The notes beneath the pieces are model-generated. The model saw nothing but the letters and a program-made list of their open reading frames with translations. It searched no databases and was not told the origin of the DNA. Of a stretch of 64,000 bases of DNA, positions 24,101-36,676 are shown piece after piece (positions within the stretch are counted from its first letter, which is position 1; each line of letters starts with the position of its first letter). The stretch is from Cryptomeria japonica (lineage: Eukaryota; Streptophyta; Pinopsida; Cupressales; Cupressaceae), in contig NC_081412.1 in the NCBI RefSeq assembly GCF_030272615.1, positions 480,181,157-480,245,156 of the forward strand, written 5' to 3'. The translations under genes and the position numbers were made by a program.

Positions 24101-24112
24101 TGGTATCAGAGC
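24101..24112 (+). promoter_or_regulatory. Primer binding site, initiator tRNA-Met
   Basis: TGGTATCAGAGC is the exact 12-base complement of the 3' end of plant initiator tRNA-Met and starts two bases after the LTR end. It would prime minus-strand DNA synthesis. Confidence 0.93.
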
Positions 24113-24250
24113 CCAAGTTTCAACACTAGGTACTCTGGGTTTATAGTGAGCCTTTCAGTTGACCTTTTTACTTAGGTCTTAATGTTTGTTTTTCTCTTGT
24201 CTTATCCTTGCCGTAGATCTAAACCATTTTCTCTTTTTTGGTGCTAGGTC

Positions 24251-24565
24251 ATGGATAGGAAAGCTAAGGGAGGTGGTCATATAGGTGGCCGCAAGGGAGG
24301 CAGAGGTGGAGGACGGGGTCATGGTTCTGACCATCACAGTCCTTCACCACCACCCACTCATGTGAGTGTTGAGTCAGAACAGTCAGTTCATCAAGATCCT
24401 CAGCATGCAGGAGAGGAGGTTCCCAAAAGGGAAGAGCTGAGATAGATGTTTCAGGAGGTTCTGGCTAGGTTAGGCCAGAAGCCTGAGTTTGATCAGCCTA
24501 TTCATGCTCAGGTTGAGGAGCCGCATCAGTAGGTTCCAAAGGAGAGAGAGAGAGAGAGATTCCAA

Positions 24566-24635
<70 letters not shown>

Positions 24636-27600
24636 CCAGCTGACTGAGATCCACCTTCTTTGGGTCACATAAAGGACTTGATGAGGTCCAACCCTCCTTA
24701 CTTTGATGGTATGGGTACTGATCTCGAGGCAGAGACCTGGCTCATCGGTTTGGACCAGTGTTTCGCTATGTTTCCATATAGTAGAAACACCAAGGCGAGA
24801 TGTGCTATTATGTGTCTCAATAGTTTTGCTTCGATCTGGTGGAGATTAGAGGAGGAGAAGATCGGTGTATTAATTAACACCGTAACATGGGAGCTATTTC
24901 TGGAGAGATTCAAGGTACGATTTCTCTCACTCCAGTGGAGGTAGACTCGGGCAGATGAGTTCTACGCCTTGTGTCAATATGGTATGAGAGTAGACCAGTA
25001 TGAGCACAGGTCTATGAGCTCAAATAGTATGTCGGGATTGGTAATGATGAGGCTATGCTTGTTCAACACTTCTTGAGAGGTTTGAATGACCGCATCAGTG
25101 GAGGAGTGAGGGTGTTTGAGCCACCTTTACTTGAGATAGTCGTGGTGAAAGCCAGATTGGTTGAGCTGAACCTTAGCCGTGCACTTGGTGGTCAGTCAGG
25201 TGTACAGATAGAGAGTGCACCTTCTAGTGGGAATAGAGCTCGGGGAAATCAGTCCTAGTCAGCTGCACTGTTTAGGACTCCTCAAGCACCCGCTAGGGGT
25301 GGACAATAGCAACAGCAAAAATGGTCGAAACTGAAACAATTCCAGGGCCAACAAGGTGGCAACTCTCAGTATAGGAAAAACAGGAACTGGCAGAGGGGCA
25401 AATAGGACCCTACAGGGTAGTCCTCACAGAGTGCATCTCATGCCCCTAGCCAAGGAAGTTTCCAATAGTCTAGTGGGCCAATAGGTAATAGAGGAGCTTG
25501 CTTCTCTTGTGGGCAGTTTGGTCACAGAGCCGCGCAGTGCCCTCAGCATTTCCATAATATAGGTAGTCAGAGGCCAGCAACATCAGAGCCTACAGTGGGA
25601 GATGCAAGGAGATCCCATAAAGTGTTTGTAGCAGTGGATGACCGCCAAGCTGATCATCAGGGTACAGTTATTGAGGTAGCATGTATGTTACATGGAATCC
25701 CTATCTCTGTACTTTTTGATTCTGGTGCTTCAGATTCTTTCATTTCTTCATCCATTGTGGAGTGGTATGGACTCGCGTTTTCTAAGCAAGCGAATAGGTG
25801 GCAAGTAGAGTTGGCTACAGGTGTCTGTGTCTCTGTAGATGCCTTTATTCCTAGTTGTGAGTTGGACCTAGGAACCATAGTTACCTCAGTTGACCTTCGA
25901 GTCATTCCTTTGGGTTCTTATGGAGTTGTGTTGGGGATGGATTGGCTATCATATCACAGCGCTCACGTAGATTGTCGCAAAAAGACAGTGGAGTGTTTAG
26001 ATGACCTTGGCAGAGAAGTGGAGATTGTTGGAGTTCAAAGACCAAAATCCCTACGTATGATTTCCACTATGCAACTTAAGCGATGCATGCATAGAGGGTG
26101 TCAGCTTTTTGCAGTTACTCTTAAGGATTTGGATAAGTCAGAGAGTTGAGAAATCACTCTTGATAGTCACCCTATTCTTCGAGAGTATGCTGATATGTTT
26201 CCATTGGATATTTCTGGTATGCCTCCGAAGCGAGATATAGACTTTCGCATTGATTTGGTTACTGGTGCAAAACCTATTTCGAGAGCTGCATGTCGGATGA
26301 CTACTCAGGAGTTGAGTGAGTTGAAGTTGCAGATAGAGAAATTGTTGGCCAAGGGATTCATTCATCCTAGTGTTTCCCCTTGGGGTGCGCCTGTTATCTT
26401 TGTTAAGAAGAAAGATGGTTCTCTTCGGTTATGCATTGATTACCGACAGCTGAATAAGGTAACCATTCGGAATCGATATCCATTGCCTCGTATAGATGAC
26501 CTTTTTTATCAGGTTAAGGGAGCCAAGGTGTTCTCTAAGATTGATCTGAATCTGGGTATCATTAGTTGCGCATTCATGATGTAGATATTTAGAAGACAAC
26601 ATTTCGTACTCGTTATGGTCACTATGAGTTCACAGTGGTGCCATTTGGGTTGACGAATGTGTCTTCAGTTTTCATGAGTCTCATGAATGGGGGTTTTCAC
26701 ACCTACCTAGATCACTTTGTCATTGTATTCTTGGATGACATTTGATTTATTTTAGAACTATGGAAGAGCATGAGGGTCACTTACATCTAGTATTGCAGTG
26801 CTTGAGGGAGAATCAACTTTATGCTAATTTGGCAAAGTGTGACTTCTTCCAGTCTAAGGTGAACTATCTTGGTCATGTGGTTTTGGGAGAAGGTATATCC
26901 GTGGATCCTTCAAAGATCCAAGCCATTGTTGAGTGGCCAGTGCTGACTAACGTTTCAGAAGTTAGGAGTTTTATGGGTTTGGCCAGATATTACCGTCGCT
27001 TTGTTGAAGGCTTTTCCCAGATAGGACACCCGATTACTTCTCTTCAGAGAAAAGGGAAGAAGTTTTTTTGGTTAGAATAGCATGAGGCAAATTTTCAGAC
27101 CTTGAAGGAATTCCTTGTTAGTACTCTAATTTTGGCAGTTCCTGATCCATCTAGAGATTTTATGGTATGCACAGATGCCTCTTTGGAAGGTATAGGTGCA
27201 GTGCTTATGCAGGATGGACGAGTGGTTGCTTATGAGTCTTGCAAACTCAAGAACCACGAGTTGAACTATCTAGTTCACAATTTAGAGTTGGTAGCTGTAT
27301 TTCATGCTTTGGTTAGATGGCAACATTTCCTATTAGGGCGTCGGTTTGAGCTACATAGTGATCACTGCAATCTGCAGTATATATTCACGCAGCCAAACTT
27401 GAATGCTCGAAAGCGGAGATGGATGGAATTCTTCTACGAGTATTATTTTGAGGTTTGTTATATTCAGGGGAAAGAGAACATGGTGGGAGATGCTTTGGGT
27501 CATAGGCGGCATGAAGTTTTAGCATTGTCTCTTGGAGTAGACTTGAGAGAGAGAATTCTTGGAGCTCTTCCTCAAGATACTTGGTATCAAGATGTTAGAG

Positions 27601-28978
27601 ATGTGATAGAGTCTAGAAGGCCTTTAGAGGGTAGATTTTATGGATATAACCTTGAAGCAGATGGACTTCTTCGCCACCTTGGACGGATCTATGTACCTCC
27701 TTTGGAGGGTCTTCGTGTTTTGATCATGACTGAGGCCCATCGTGAACCTTATTCGGCACATCTAGGTGTCAAGAAGATGCACGCAAATCTTAGACAGATT
27801 TATCATTGGGCTGGTATGAAACGCGGCATTGCTGATTTTGTGTTGAAGTGTTTAGAGTGTCAGCAGGTGAAGGAAGAGCATCAACACCCGACAGGGATTT
27901 TACAACCTAAGTTGGTACTGGATTGGAAATGGGATATCATTTCCATGGATTTTATTGTTGGGTTTCCTGTCTCTTCACGTCGTCATGATTCTATCATGGT
28001 CATTGTTGACAGATTGACTAAGGTTGCTCATTTTGTTCCTATTCGAGCTTCCTATATAGTAGCAGTGGTGGCACGAGTCTTCTTGGAAGATGTAGTGAGA
28101 TTGCATGGGATTCTGAGGCAGATCATCTCTGATAGAGATCCTGTCTTTACCTCAGCATTATGGATCTCACTTCAGCATGCTTTAGGGACTCAGTTGAACT
28201 TTAGTTCAACTTATCACCCAGAGATAGGTGGTCAAACCAAGCGAGTGAATTGAGTTTTGGAGAACATGCTTCGCATGTATGTTATGGACTAGCAATCACG
28301 CTAGGAGGATTATATCTATCTAGTGGAGTTTGCTTATAACAATGGATATCATAGCTCCATAGGTATGTCCCCCTTTCAGGCATTGTATGGTCATCCTTTC
28401 CGCACTCCTTTGAGTTGGGATCAGCTAGAGGACAGGGTGCTTATAGGACTGGATATTCTTCAGGAGATGGAACAGTAGGTAGAGCAGATTTGTGAGCATT
28501 TGGTAGCTGCACATGATAGGCAGAAGAGTATGCAGATGCTCATAGGATAGATCGTCAGTTTTCTATTGGTGACCGTGTGTTCTTGAGAGTGTGTCCGTGT
28601 AAGAGTCTGATCCGTTATGGAAAGGGTTCTCAGTTGCCGGCTCGATTTCTTGGCCCTTTTGAGATCCTTGAGAGGATAGGACATGTTGCCTACAATCTTG
28701 CCTTGCCACCGAGTCTATCCCATATCCACAATGTCTTTCATGTTTCAGTTCTTCGACCTTATCATCCTGATGTGACACATGTTCTTGATTGGAACTCTTT
28801 GCAAGTCGAGGACGGGAAACTTTCCATGGAGCCCGTGCGCATTCTTCAGCATCGGGATTTTATCCTCAGGGGTCGCACCATCAACCAGGTAAGGGTCCTA
28901 TGGGACCCAAATGATGAGACCTCGGCGACTTGGGAGGATGCAGCGAAGATGAGAGAGTTGTATTCTTATTTGTTTTAG
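24251..28978 (+). pseudogene. gag-pol of element 3 with chromodomain-like C-terminus, many stops and frameshifts
   Basis: Gag starts at ATG 24251 with a Gly/Arg-rich head, then the capsid part (NPPYFDGMGTDLEAETWL, 24690-24940). A CCHC knuckle CFSCGQFGHRAAQC lies near 25500. The protease has VLFDSGASDSFI (25710-25745). RT has [20 protein letters not shown], a broken VVPFGLTN and FLDD near 26730. RNase H follows (VCTDASLEGIGAVL, GDALGHR). Integrase has HLGVKKMH, CLECQQ, SMDFIVGFP and ISDRDPVF. The end has VSVLRPYHPD and then a chromodomain-like stretch to 28978 (EPVRILQHRDFILRG, TWEDAAKM). Stops include TAG at 24942, 26582 and 27078 and TGA at 28251; many fit C-to-T changes on either strand. 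Frameshifts occur around the GA repeat, near 25000, near 26560 and near 26735. Confidence 0.85.
24542..24632 (+). repeat. (GA)n microsatellite inside gag
   Basis: Two GA runs (24542-24559 and 24568-24632) are separated by gattccaaag, and the flank word ttccaaagg is itself repeated, so slippage and a short duplication both took part. The run lies in coding sequence, where it would read as alternating Glu-Arg, and the gag frame changes across it. Confidence 0.93.
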
Positions 28979-28999
28979 GCTTTCAGGAGTAAGCCTAGT

Positions 29000-29013
29000 T
29001 TTGGGGGGGGAGA
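29000..29013 (+). promoter_or_regulatory. Polypurine tract of element 3
   Basis: The run tttggggggggaga ends one base before the TGTAG start of the 3' LTR at 29015. Its position is that of the plus-strand primer of an LTR retrotransposon. Confidence 0.82.
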
Positions 29014-29014
29014 A

Positions 29015-30570
29015 TGTAGCACCCCTACTCGTTTGAACTTATTAGACTCATATTTTACTATTGTTTACTTTTAGTGGATACATTATCATGATGTGTTATT
29101 CAGACTTATATGACATTATTTCATGTTTTATCTAGATATGAGATGCATAATTTATTTGCAGTATTTCAATACTTGTGAATTATGGTATTTTATGGATTAT
29201 TGATATGTATTGACACTTTACTTTATCTATGCAATGTGTAATTATATGTTGTGTGTCTGCGAGTGTATTGGATGCAAGGGGACGATTTTCCTTCACTCAC
29301 TCCGGTGAGACAAGAAACGTCGCGATTCTCCTTCATCGGTGTGCATGCCATGTTTTCTATATTATATATATGCATGTGTGGTTCGGTGATGTAGGATATT
29401 GCAGGTACAAGTACCGGGTAGGTACGGGGTATCGTCTCAACCTGGCTTCACAGGTCTGAGCATGTCTTATATTGTTCGATGGAAGTGGAGGAGGTAGTAC
29501 TTGACCCTATTTTACCCAGTTACACTCTTGTGAGTGTAGTCAATTGGTCGTCCTGTTAGTTTGTTCGACCTTCATGTATTGTCGTTTGACTTTTTCTAAG
29601 TCTTTGCTTGGGTTTTGCTCAGTTTGTGTGTTTAGTGGATTTAAATTAATTAATTAAATATATGGAGTTATCTCATAGTTGGTATTTTTGAATTATGTAT
29701 TTTATGCATTGAGAATATAAATTTAGTTAATTAAAAGAAGTTATTAAATTAAGTTGCAAGTTGCGTGATATTAGAAATATCTTTTATTTAAATTTTAGTG
29801 GAAAAATAAATTAGATTAATTTCATTTATTGTCTCCTAGAATTTTAAATAAATAAAAGAATAAATAAATGAATAAAAGAATAAATTAGAATTAAAGTATT
29901 GCTTTAATTTCTTTATTTACAAAATTAATTAATTTGCATGAGAAAGGAAAATTAAAAAATGATTTTTACTTATTGCATGTTAACTTATTCCTTTGTTAGA
30001 AAATTAGAAAAGAAAATAAAATTGCTTTTATTACAAAAAATTAAATATTAGGATTTTTTGGGGAAAAATATATTCAACCTAGAATTTTAGTTTAAAAAGG
30101 GGAATATGTCTTTTATTTTGGGAGTCAAGGGAAAGAGTTAGGGATTTAGGTGAAGAGAAATTATTTGAAAGCTTGTTGAAGGATTGATTCTCTCCTACAA
30201 ATTTCTTCCAGGAAAGCTATACCAAGTTGGGTGGCTTCTTTTGATTGTTTTAAAGAAAATATTTCTATTTCTTCCCTCTTTCTGAATGATGTGTCTGTTA
30301 AAATGTTTGTCAAATCTAAAAATCTTGTCTGATTATTTCTTGTTCTTGGCTAAAGTCCATTCCTGAAATTGGTTCTACTTTATGGAAAGAAGTTATTTCC
30401 TGGGTGTTTATAGATTAAAATTTTGAAAAGATTGGGAAAAGTTAATATTGCAAATTTTGCCAAGATTTTTATTGTGCATGAAAATTGCAAGATTTGGGAG
30501 GAATGGGATTTACCAGAGAAAATATTCCCTCTTGTTTGATTTTTGTTTCGATATTTGGCTATGGCAGTCC
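29015..30570 (+). mobile_element. 3' LTR of element 3, first part
   Basis: The sequence matches the 5' LTR from TGTAGCACCCC up to tggcagtcc, where the LINE interrupts it. It resumes at 38417. The phrase tttttattgtgcatgaaaattgcaagattt near 30466-30495 is an LTR-internal difference from the 5' copy. Confidence 0.9.
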
Positions 30571-30575
30571 TTTTT
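30557..30575. repeat. Target-site duplication of the LINE, left copy
   Basis: The 19 bases ggctatggcagtccttttt are found here and at 38417-38435. The 5' LTR has the same sequence once, uninterrupted, near 23806, which shows the empty site. Up to five of the T may belong to the poly(A) tail. Confidence 0.92.
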
Positions 30576-30584
30576 TTTTTTTTT

Positions 30585-32064
30585 GATCGATAAAAGGCCG
30601 AAGCCAAAATTTATTTATTTTATAAAAATATTACATCTCCATTCAGTGTGGGCACCGATAGGAAAGAATGGAGATAAGAAAACCTCCGGTCTAGCCCAGA
30701 TCCCTTATGGGATCAGATATTATAAACAACTGTAAATTTTTACAAATCCTCATCTGAGGATGGAGGCTGTCTTATTTAGACATTTTAGTTTCTTTCTGTA
30801 CATAAAATCTTGCAACACTTTTCCAGTTGGATCCATCTTCACAAATTTGGCGAATCCACTAATACTTCGAGCTTTAACTTTTGTCCTGTATCCCAAATCT
30901 GCAAAACCTTATTGCAACTTACTTTGCCAGACTGTTAGAAGCATAGTAAACATAATAATTTGCAACAATCATTCAATGAATAATAGTATCTTTTCTTTTT
31001 ATGTAAGAGGATTATAGCCTGGATATCCCTTAGCTTGAAACCATCTTAACCTTTTGGGTTTCAATTTAAGAGATTATCCAGGCTACAATTCTACCTACAC
31101 TAATGAAAAGGATCAATTTCTATCAGTTCCTTAATTACTTTTAACTATGCAGACATCTGATTCTCCAAAACATAAATATATTCATATGCATATGTATGTA
31201 TATTTATATGCCAATATGCGAAATAATCTATCATTGAGTCTGCCAGGATCATGAGTATATACAGATGCACACAGAAATATATATGCCTGGAGAAAGGAGT
31301 GAAACAACAAAAGAGCAAAGGGACTGTCCAGAGTCTTATCATAAATAGAACCTTCTAAATATCTGTATCCATGACTAAGCCTGGACTTTCCTCTACTTCC
31401 CTCCTTAAAACCTCTACAAAAAAACATGCCACCCATTCCTCAGTAGTTTGTAAGAACCCGAATGAACCCCACACGGTAGAGAAAGGGTATCTCAAAATCC
31501 AAGATAAGTCAAATGCTATGATATTCTGTAAAATCCTCTTCTGTCATACAACCAACGAGACAGAAACCAGAGATATCTATCCCAATTTTAACACAGGGCT
31601 TATATCCTATGTTAAAATTATTACCAACACTAACCGATACATAGAATCTTGAATACCAAATATCTAAAAAAACCAGTAACCTTAGCACGAAGACACATAG
31701 CCTGGCAGACCCTTATTGTCATTAGAAGACATGATATATTCCTTATTGAAGTCTATACCCTCGCTGCCCGGGACAATCTTAACTCAGACTACTTGCACTG
31801 GAGGGGAAACCTGCATGTGCCAGAGTAGAAATACCAGACTTCTACCAATCTCCTCTCTACACGCCTGAAATGCCCCTTTCACCCACACACAGAATTGGGT
31901 GTCTAGGGACAGGTGAGGAGAGATATAAACAAGCATATATGAAGGTTCAGATATGGATGGATATGAATATATATTTATATATATATATACATACTCAAAT
32001 ACATATAGTTCCTGTATATATATATATGTATATATGTGTGTGTAATTGTGTATGTTTCTATTTA

Positions 32065-32115
<51 letters not shown>

Positions 32116-32302
32116 GAGTATATATATATATGTATATATATATGATTGTATATATATACATATATCTATATATATGAATATATATATATATATATGTATA
32201 TATTTATATATATATGAATACATCATATAGCATGAATCAATCCGATGATAAATACATATGGGATTATCTATAAATATATACATATATATATATATATGTG
32301 AG

Positions 32303-32333
<31 letters not shown>

Positions 32334-32461
32334 GAATCTTAGTATACCAAAATGCTGATATAAGGAAATGGTGACCGCACTTCCTAGAACTTATAAATGA
32401 GGGACTTGGAGAGGACTTGGAGAGGAGTGATATGAAGGGGTGACACGGCCATCACCTAAAA
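30585..32461 (-). other. 3' UTR of the LINE with terminal UUCG hairpin
   Basis: About 1.9 kb without coding sequence follows the ORF2 stop. The last 20 bases before the poly(A), read on the minus strand, contain GGC-TTCG-GCC (plus coordinates 30596-30605), a three-pair stem closed by C-G around a UUCG tetraloop. Hairpins at this position serve as recognition sites for the reverse transcriptase in plant and other L1-type LINEs. The UTR also contains the TA/CA repeats at 31975-32335. Confidence 0.75.
31975..32335. repeat. (TA)n and (CA)n microsatellites in the LINE 3' UTR
   Basis: Blocks of alternating TA (31975-31990, 32101-32218, 32270-32331) enclose a pure CA run at 32069-32100. The TA blocks are broken by gta, gaa and tga interruptions. 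Several open frames across this stretch are translation artefacts of the repeats. Confidence 0.93.
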
Positions 32462-35400
32462 TTAATCCGAGGGTGTACCCTTCCTAAAGACATACGAATT
32501 ACCATCTGCCCCTAAATTGGCTAACTTGTCTGCTATAGAATTCCCTTCCCTATAAATATGTTTAACCGAAGTTTCCTCAAAGTATTTGATCAAATCTAGA
32601 ATTCTTTTTAATTCCGCTTTCAATTTCCAGTTTGACACTTCCCTAGTCCTGACTGCATTTATAGTTAACGTCGAATCCCCTTCAATTTCCAGATATTTAA
32701 TCTTGAGTGATTTAGCTATAATCAATCCCTCCCGCAACGCTGAAAACTCAGCCATGTTATTTGAAGCCACACCTATAGGCTTATTAATGCTAGCTATTAG
32801 TACTCCATTATCTTGGTGAATAGCACACCCTATACCTACTACACCAGGGTTCCCTCGGGAAGCACCATCAAAGTTTATCTTAGCCCAACCCTTTCGAGGG
32901 GGAGCCCATTTTGTTAGCTTCCTATCTATCTCAGCCTGTTTACCTCCACTCCCAATAAACGGGGGAATTATCAAACCCATCCATTTAGATCGAAGTACCT
33001 CATCCCATCTGGTTAAATTAATAGACTTTTCCTGTGTATGTCTTAGTCTATTATTGACTTTTTCCACAATTGTTACCTCGATCTTATTTAGAAGGGATTC
33101 TACCCTCAATTTTGATTCTTTAAAGATCCGCCTGTTTCTCTCCTTCCATATTTCCCATATGAGGATTGTCGGGGCAATTGTCCACACTAAGTGATATATA
33201 TCCTTTGTGTGAGGAGGTTGCCAACTAATCAGCCATTCTGAAATGTCCCTAGGTCTCGGAGTCGGCCAACCAAGGCTTGAGCAAAGCCATTCCCAACATC
33301 TCTGACTGAAACTACAATTAAGAAGCAGGTGATCCGCATTTTCTTCCTCTGATTCGCATAGAGGGCATCTCGATGGTCCCATGAATCCTAATTTTGAGAA
33401 CCAATCTGAGGTAAGAATCCTTTTTTAGAAAGCTGCCCATGAGAAGATACCAGCTTTGGGTATACCAACGTTATTCCAGCATAGGCTAATCAGAATATTA
33501 GGATTGGTTGCAGCTCGTCTGAGTTTTAAAAGTGAGTATCCTTCTTTGGCTTTATAAATGCCCAAAGCACTACCCGCCCATATTATCCTGTCTTTCCCAC
33601 TATGTAATGATAGATGCCTATGCCTCAAATTATTCCAGAGGATCTCCTTGTCTGCATTTGACAAGTTCATCTCATCAAGGGGTTTCCACTCCCAACCCAA
33701 AGCGGGGTCATTGGAGATAAGCTTGATATAATCCTTAACATACCTGCCCCTGATTGATTTGCAATGTTCTATACCTTCTTCGCTTATTCCTATTTTGTCT
33801 AGGGCTGAATATCCCCCCCAAGAGTCTTCCCAGAACAGTGCCTCAGATCCTTCCGCAATATCCCATGTTAGATAATCCTTGATCACCTCTCTACATTCTA
33901 GCATAAAATTCCAGACTTTGGATCCCTTGGGTAGTATTTCTATCCTCAGTATACTATCAAGGTTGGAATTAGTGAGATATTTAGCTTTGAGGATCCTTAC
34001 CCATTTAAGATCTGGTTCTGAGTACATTTTCCAGACTAACTTCGCCCCCAGAGCCATGTTTTGTACCCCCAAATCTTTGATGCCAACTCCCCCTATACTG
34101 ATAGGTTGGCTAATTTTATCCCAAGAAATTAAAGCAAATTTCTTTTTGTCTGAATTCATATTCCAAAAGAACTTCCTCATCTTTTTTACCATTTCTAGTT
34201 GAGCTCCTTTAGGTAATTGCTGGCAGGACATTTGATATATCGGAATAGCCGCCATAACAACTTTTAGTAATGTAATCCTCCCAGCCGAAGAGAGGCATTT
34301 GTTCTTCCAAGAATTCAACCTGAGATCCATCTTTTCAAGGATTCCTTTCCATAATGAATTAATATTGTTTCCCTTATCCATCGGAATCCCTAAATATTTA
34401 CAAGGAAGTTTGCCTTTATCAAACCCTAAGATATTACAAATATCTGTCTCTATGTTTTGCGAAGTGTTGAAGAAGAAGATTTCCGATTTATTCTTGTTCA
34501 CTTCCTGACCAGAAGCTAATGCATAAATGTCAAGAATCCTTTTGAAAGCCATGGCTTCAGTCCTATTCGCACATCCCATCAGCATTGTGTCATCAGCAAA
34601 CTGCTGGTGGGTTATGGCCTCCATTCCATTCATAATTTTAATACCTTTAATAATCTGATTCATACAAGCACAAGAAATGATTCTCCCAAGGCCCTCTGCC
34701 ATTATGATAAATAAGAAAGGGGATAAAGGATCTCCTTGTCTAATCCCTCTAGATATCTGGAAGAAGCCCGCTGGGGAACCATTTATAAGTAATGATACCC
34801 TGGGAGATGAGATGCATTCGAATATTAAATTGATCCATTGTTTAGAAAAACCAAAGGATTCTAAACATTTACACAGAAATCTCCAGTCGACTTTATCATA
34901 TGTCTTCTTAATGTCTAATTTGATCATCATAGCAGCTGATCGATTCTGATGTAACGAGTGCATGACTTCTTGAGCAATAATAATGCCATCAAAGATAGAT
35001 CTACCTGGAACGAATCCGGTCTGTTCCTCTGAAATTATGCCAGGGAGGATGCCTTTCAATCTATTCGCTAAAATTTTAGTAAAAAGTTTGTAAATTGTGT
35101 TACATAAGAAAATAGGTCGGAAGTCTTCAAAATTTCTTGATTCCTCCTTCTTTGGAATCAAAGTAATGAAGGTATTGTTGATCTCCCTTAAAATACTTCC
35201 AGAGTTTCTAACAGCTTCCAATGCTTCCACTACCTCCTTACCAATAATGTGCCAGCATTTTTGAAAAAAGCAAGCGGGAAAACCATCGGGGCCGGGTGCT
35301 TTATCAGGGTTAAGTTGCCCCAATGCTAATTTTACTTCTGATTCTGTAAATTTGTCGCTAAGCGCTTTGTTTTGGTTTTTAGTTATGATCTTAGGAATAT

Positions 35401-36676
35401 TCCTAAGCAAAGTTAAATTGGCGTCTTTAAGGGATGATTCCGAACTGAACAGGGTTTTAAAATGGTTCACCGCTTCTGTAGTTATGTCCTTTTGATCTTC
35501 CAGTAGTATACCATTATTACTCATGATCTTGTGAATACTATTAGTGTTCCTCCTATTTTTTGTACTGTTGTGAAAGAACTTAGTATTCCTATCCCCATTT
35601 TGAAGCCAATTCTCTCTAGACTTCTATTTCCAAAATATTTCTTCTTTTTTTAACGTATCCTCATATTTCCCGAGAAGCTCCTTTTCTTTGAGGAAGCTAT
35701 CCTGATCCATTCCTAGTCTAAACACTTTTTCATTTAGGTCTGCGATTTCTTTTTCTAATGAAATTTTGGTTTCAAAAATGTTACCGAAAACTTCACTATT
35801 CCATTTCAGTAACTTGCTTTTGAGATGTTTTAGTTTATTTACAAGGCAAAACATCTTTGATCCCTGAAAATTTACCTCAGACCACCACCTGGAGACGAGA
35901 TCATAGAAATCCAGATTTTGCATCCACATTTTTTCAAACTTAAAGGGGCAACACCTCAGTGTAGCCTCTCCCTCTATGTTGAGGATGACAGGATAATGGT
36001 CAGATCCTGAAGATGGGAGTAACGAAGCTGAGAGGTTAACCGCTAGATCACTCAAGTTCCCTCTAAAAAGGAATCTATCTAATCTCTCAGCGATTTGTGT
36101 AAAGCCTGATCTTCTATTGTACCAGGTATACACACCATTACTAGTTTCTATATCTATCAGATTGTTATGAGCAACCCACTCTCTAAAGTCTTTTAAGGAC
36201 TGCGGTTCCCTTCGAATACCACCCTTTTTTTCTGATAAATTTAGGATAGCATTGAAGTCCCCTCCTAGAATAACAGGGGAAGAGGTATCTAGCCCCATCA
36301 TAAATGAGATTTCCGACCAAACTCTGTGCTTTCCTGCATCCGGGGTCGGGCCATAAATGTTTATTAGGGTAAATGTGAGATTGCTGTGTTTGCTTATTAC
36401 CTTTCCCAATAGCCAATTTCTATTTCCTGCTATAGGACAAAATAATATACTACGCGGATTCCAAATGATTCCAATACCACCAGAAGCTCCCCTGGCTTCC
36501 ACAAATTCACAGCTAAGAAGACCTAATTTCCTTTTAAAAGCCTCAGCTTCTACCTGGGCTAATTTAGTTTCTTGTATGAGAACGATGTCATGTTTCCATT
36601 TTATAATGTTGCGTCTAATTAGACGCTGTTTGTTAGGGGAATTCATGCCCCTAACATTCCATGAAGAGATTTTCAT
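32462..36676 (-). pseudogene. LINE ORF2: endonuclease, reverse transcriptase, zinc finger, RNase H
   Basis: One frame of about 1,405 codons with two stops: TAG at 35624-35626 (fits CAG) and TAA at 33425-33427. The AP-like endonuclease comes first (MKISSWNVRGMNSPNKQR, LIQETK, LGGDFNAI, SGSDHYPV). RT follows with APGPDGFPACFF, KLDIKKTYDKVDWRFL, RGIRQGDPLSPFLF and FADD at 34589-34600. A C-terminal zinc finger (CPLCESEEENADHLLLNC) and an RNase H of plant LINE type (FDGASRGNP, MAEFSALREG, IEGDSTLTI, REGNSIADKLANLG) complete it. The protein would nick the target DNA and reverse transcribe LINE RNA there. The start ATG overlaps the ORF1 stop as ATGA. Confidence 0.92.

Noticed and set aside
31784-32283. 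Open frames rich in Ile/Tyr or Cys/Val
   Set aside because: They are produced by TA and CA microsatellites in the LINE 3' UTR.
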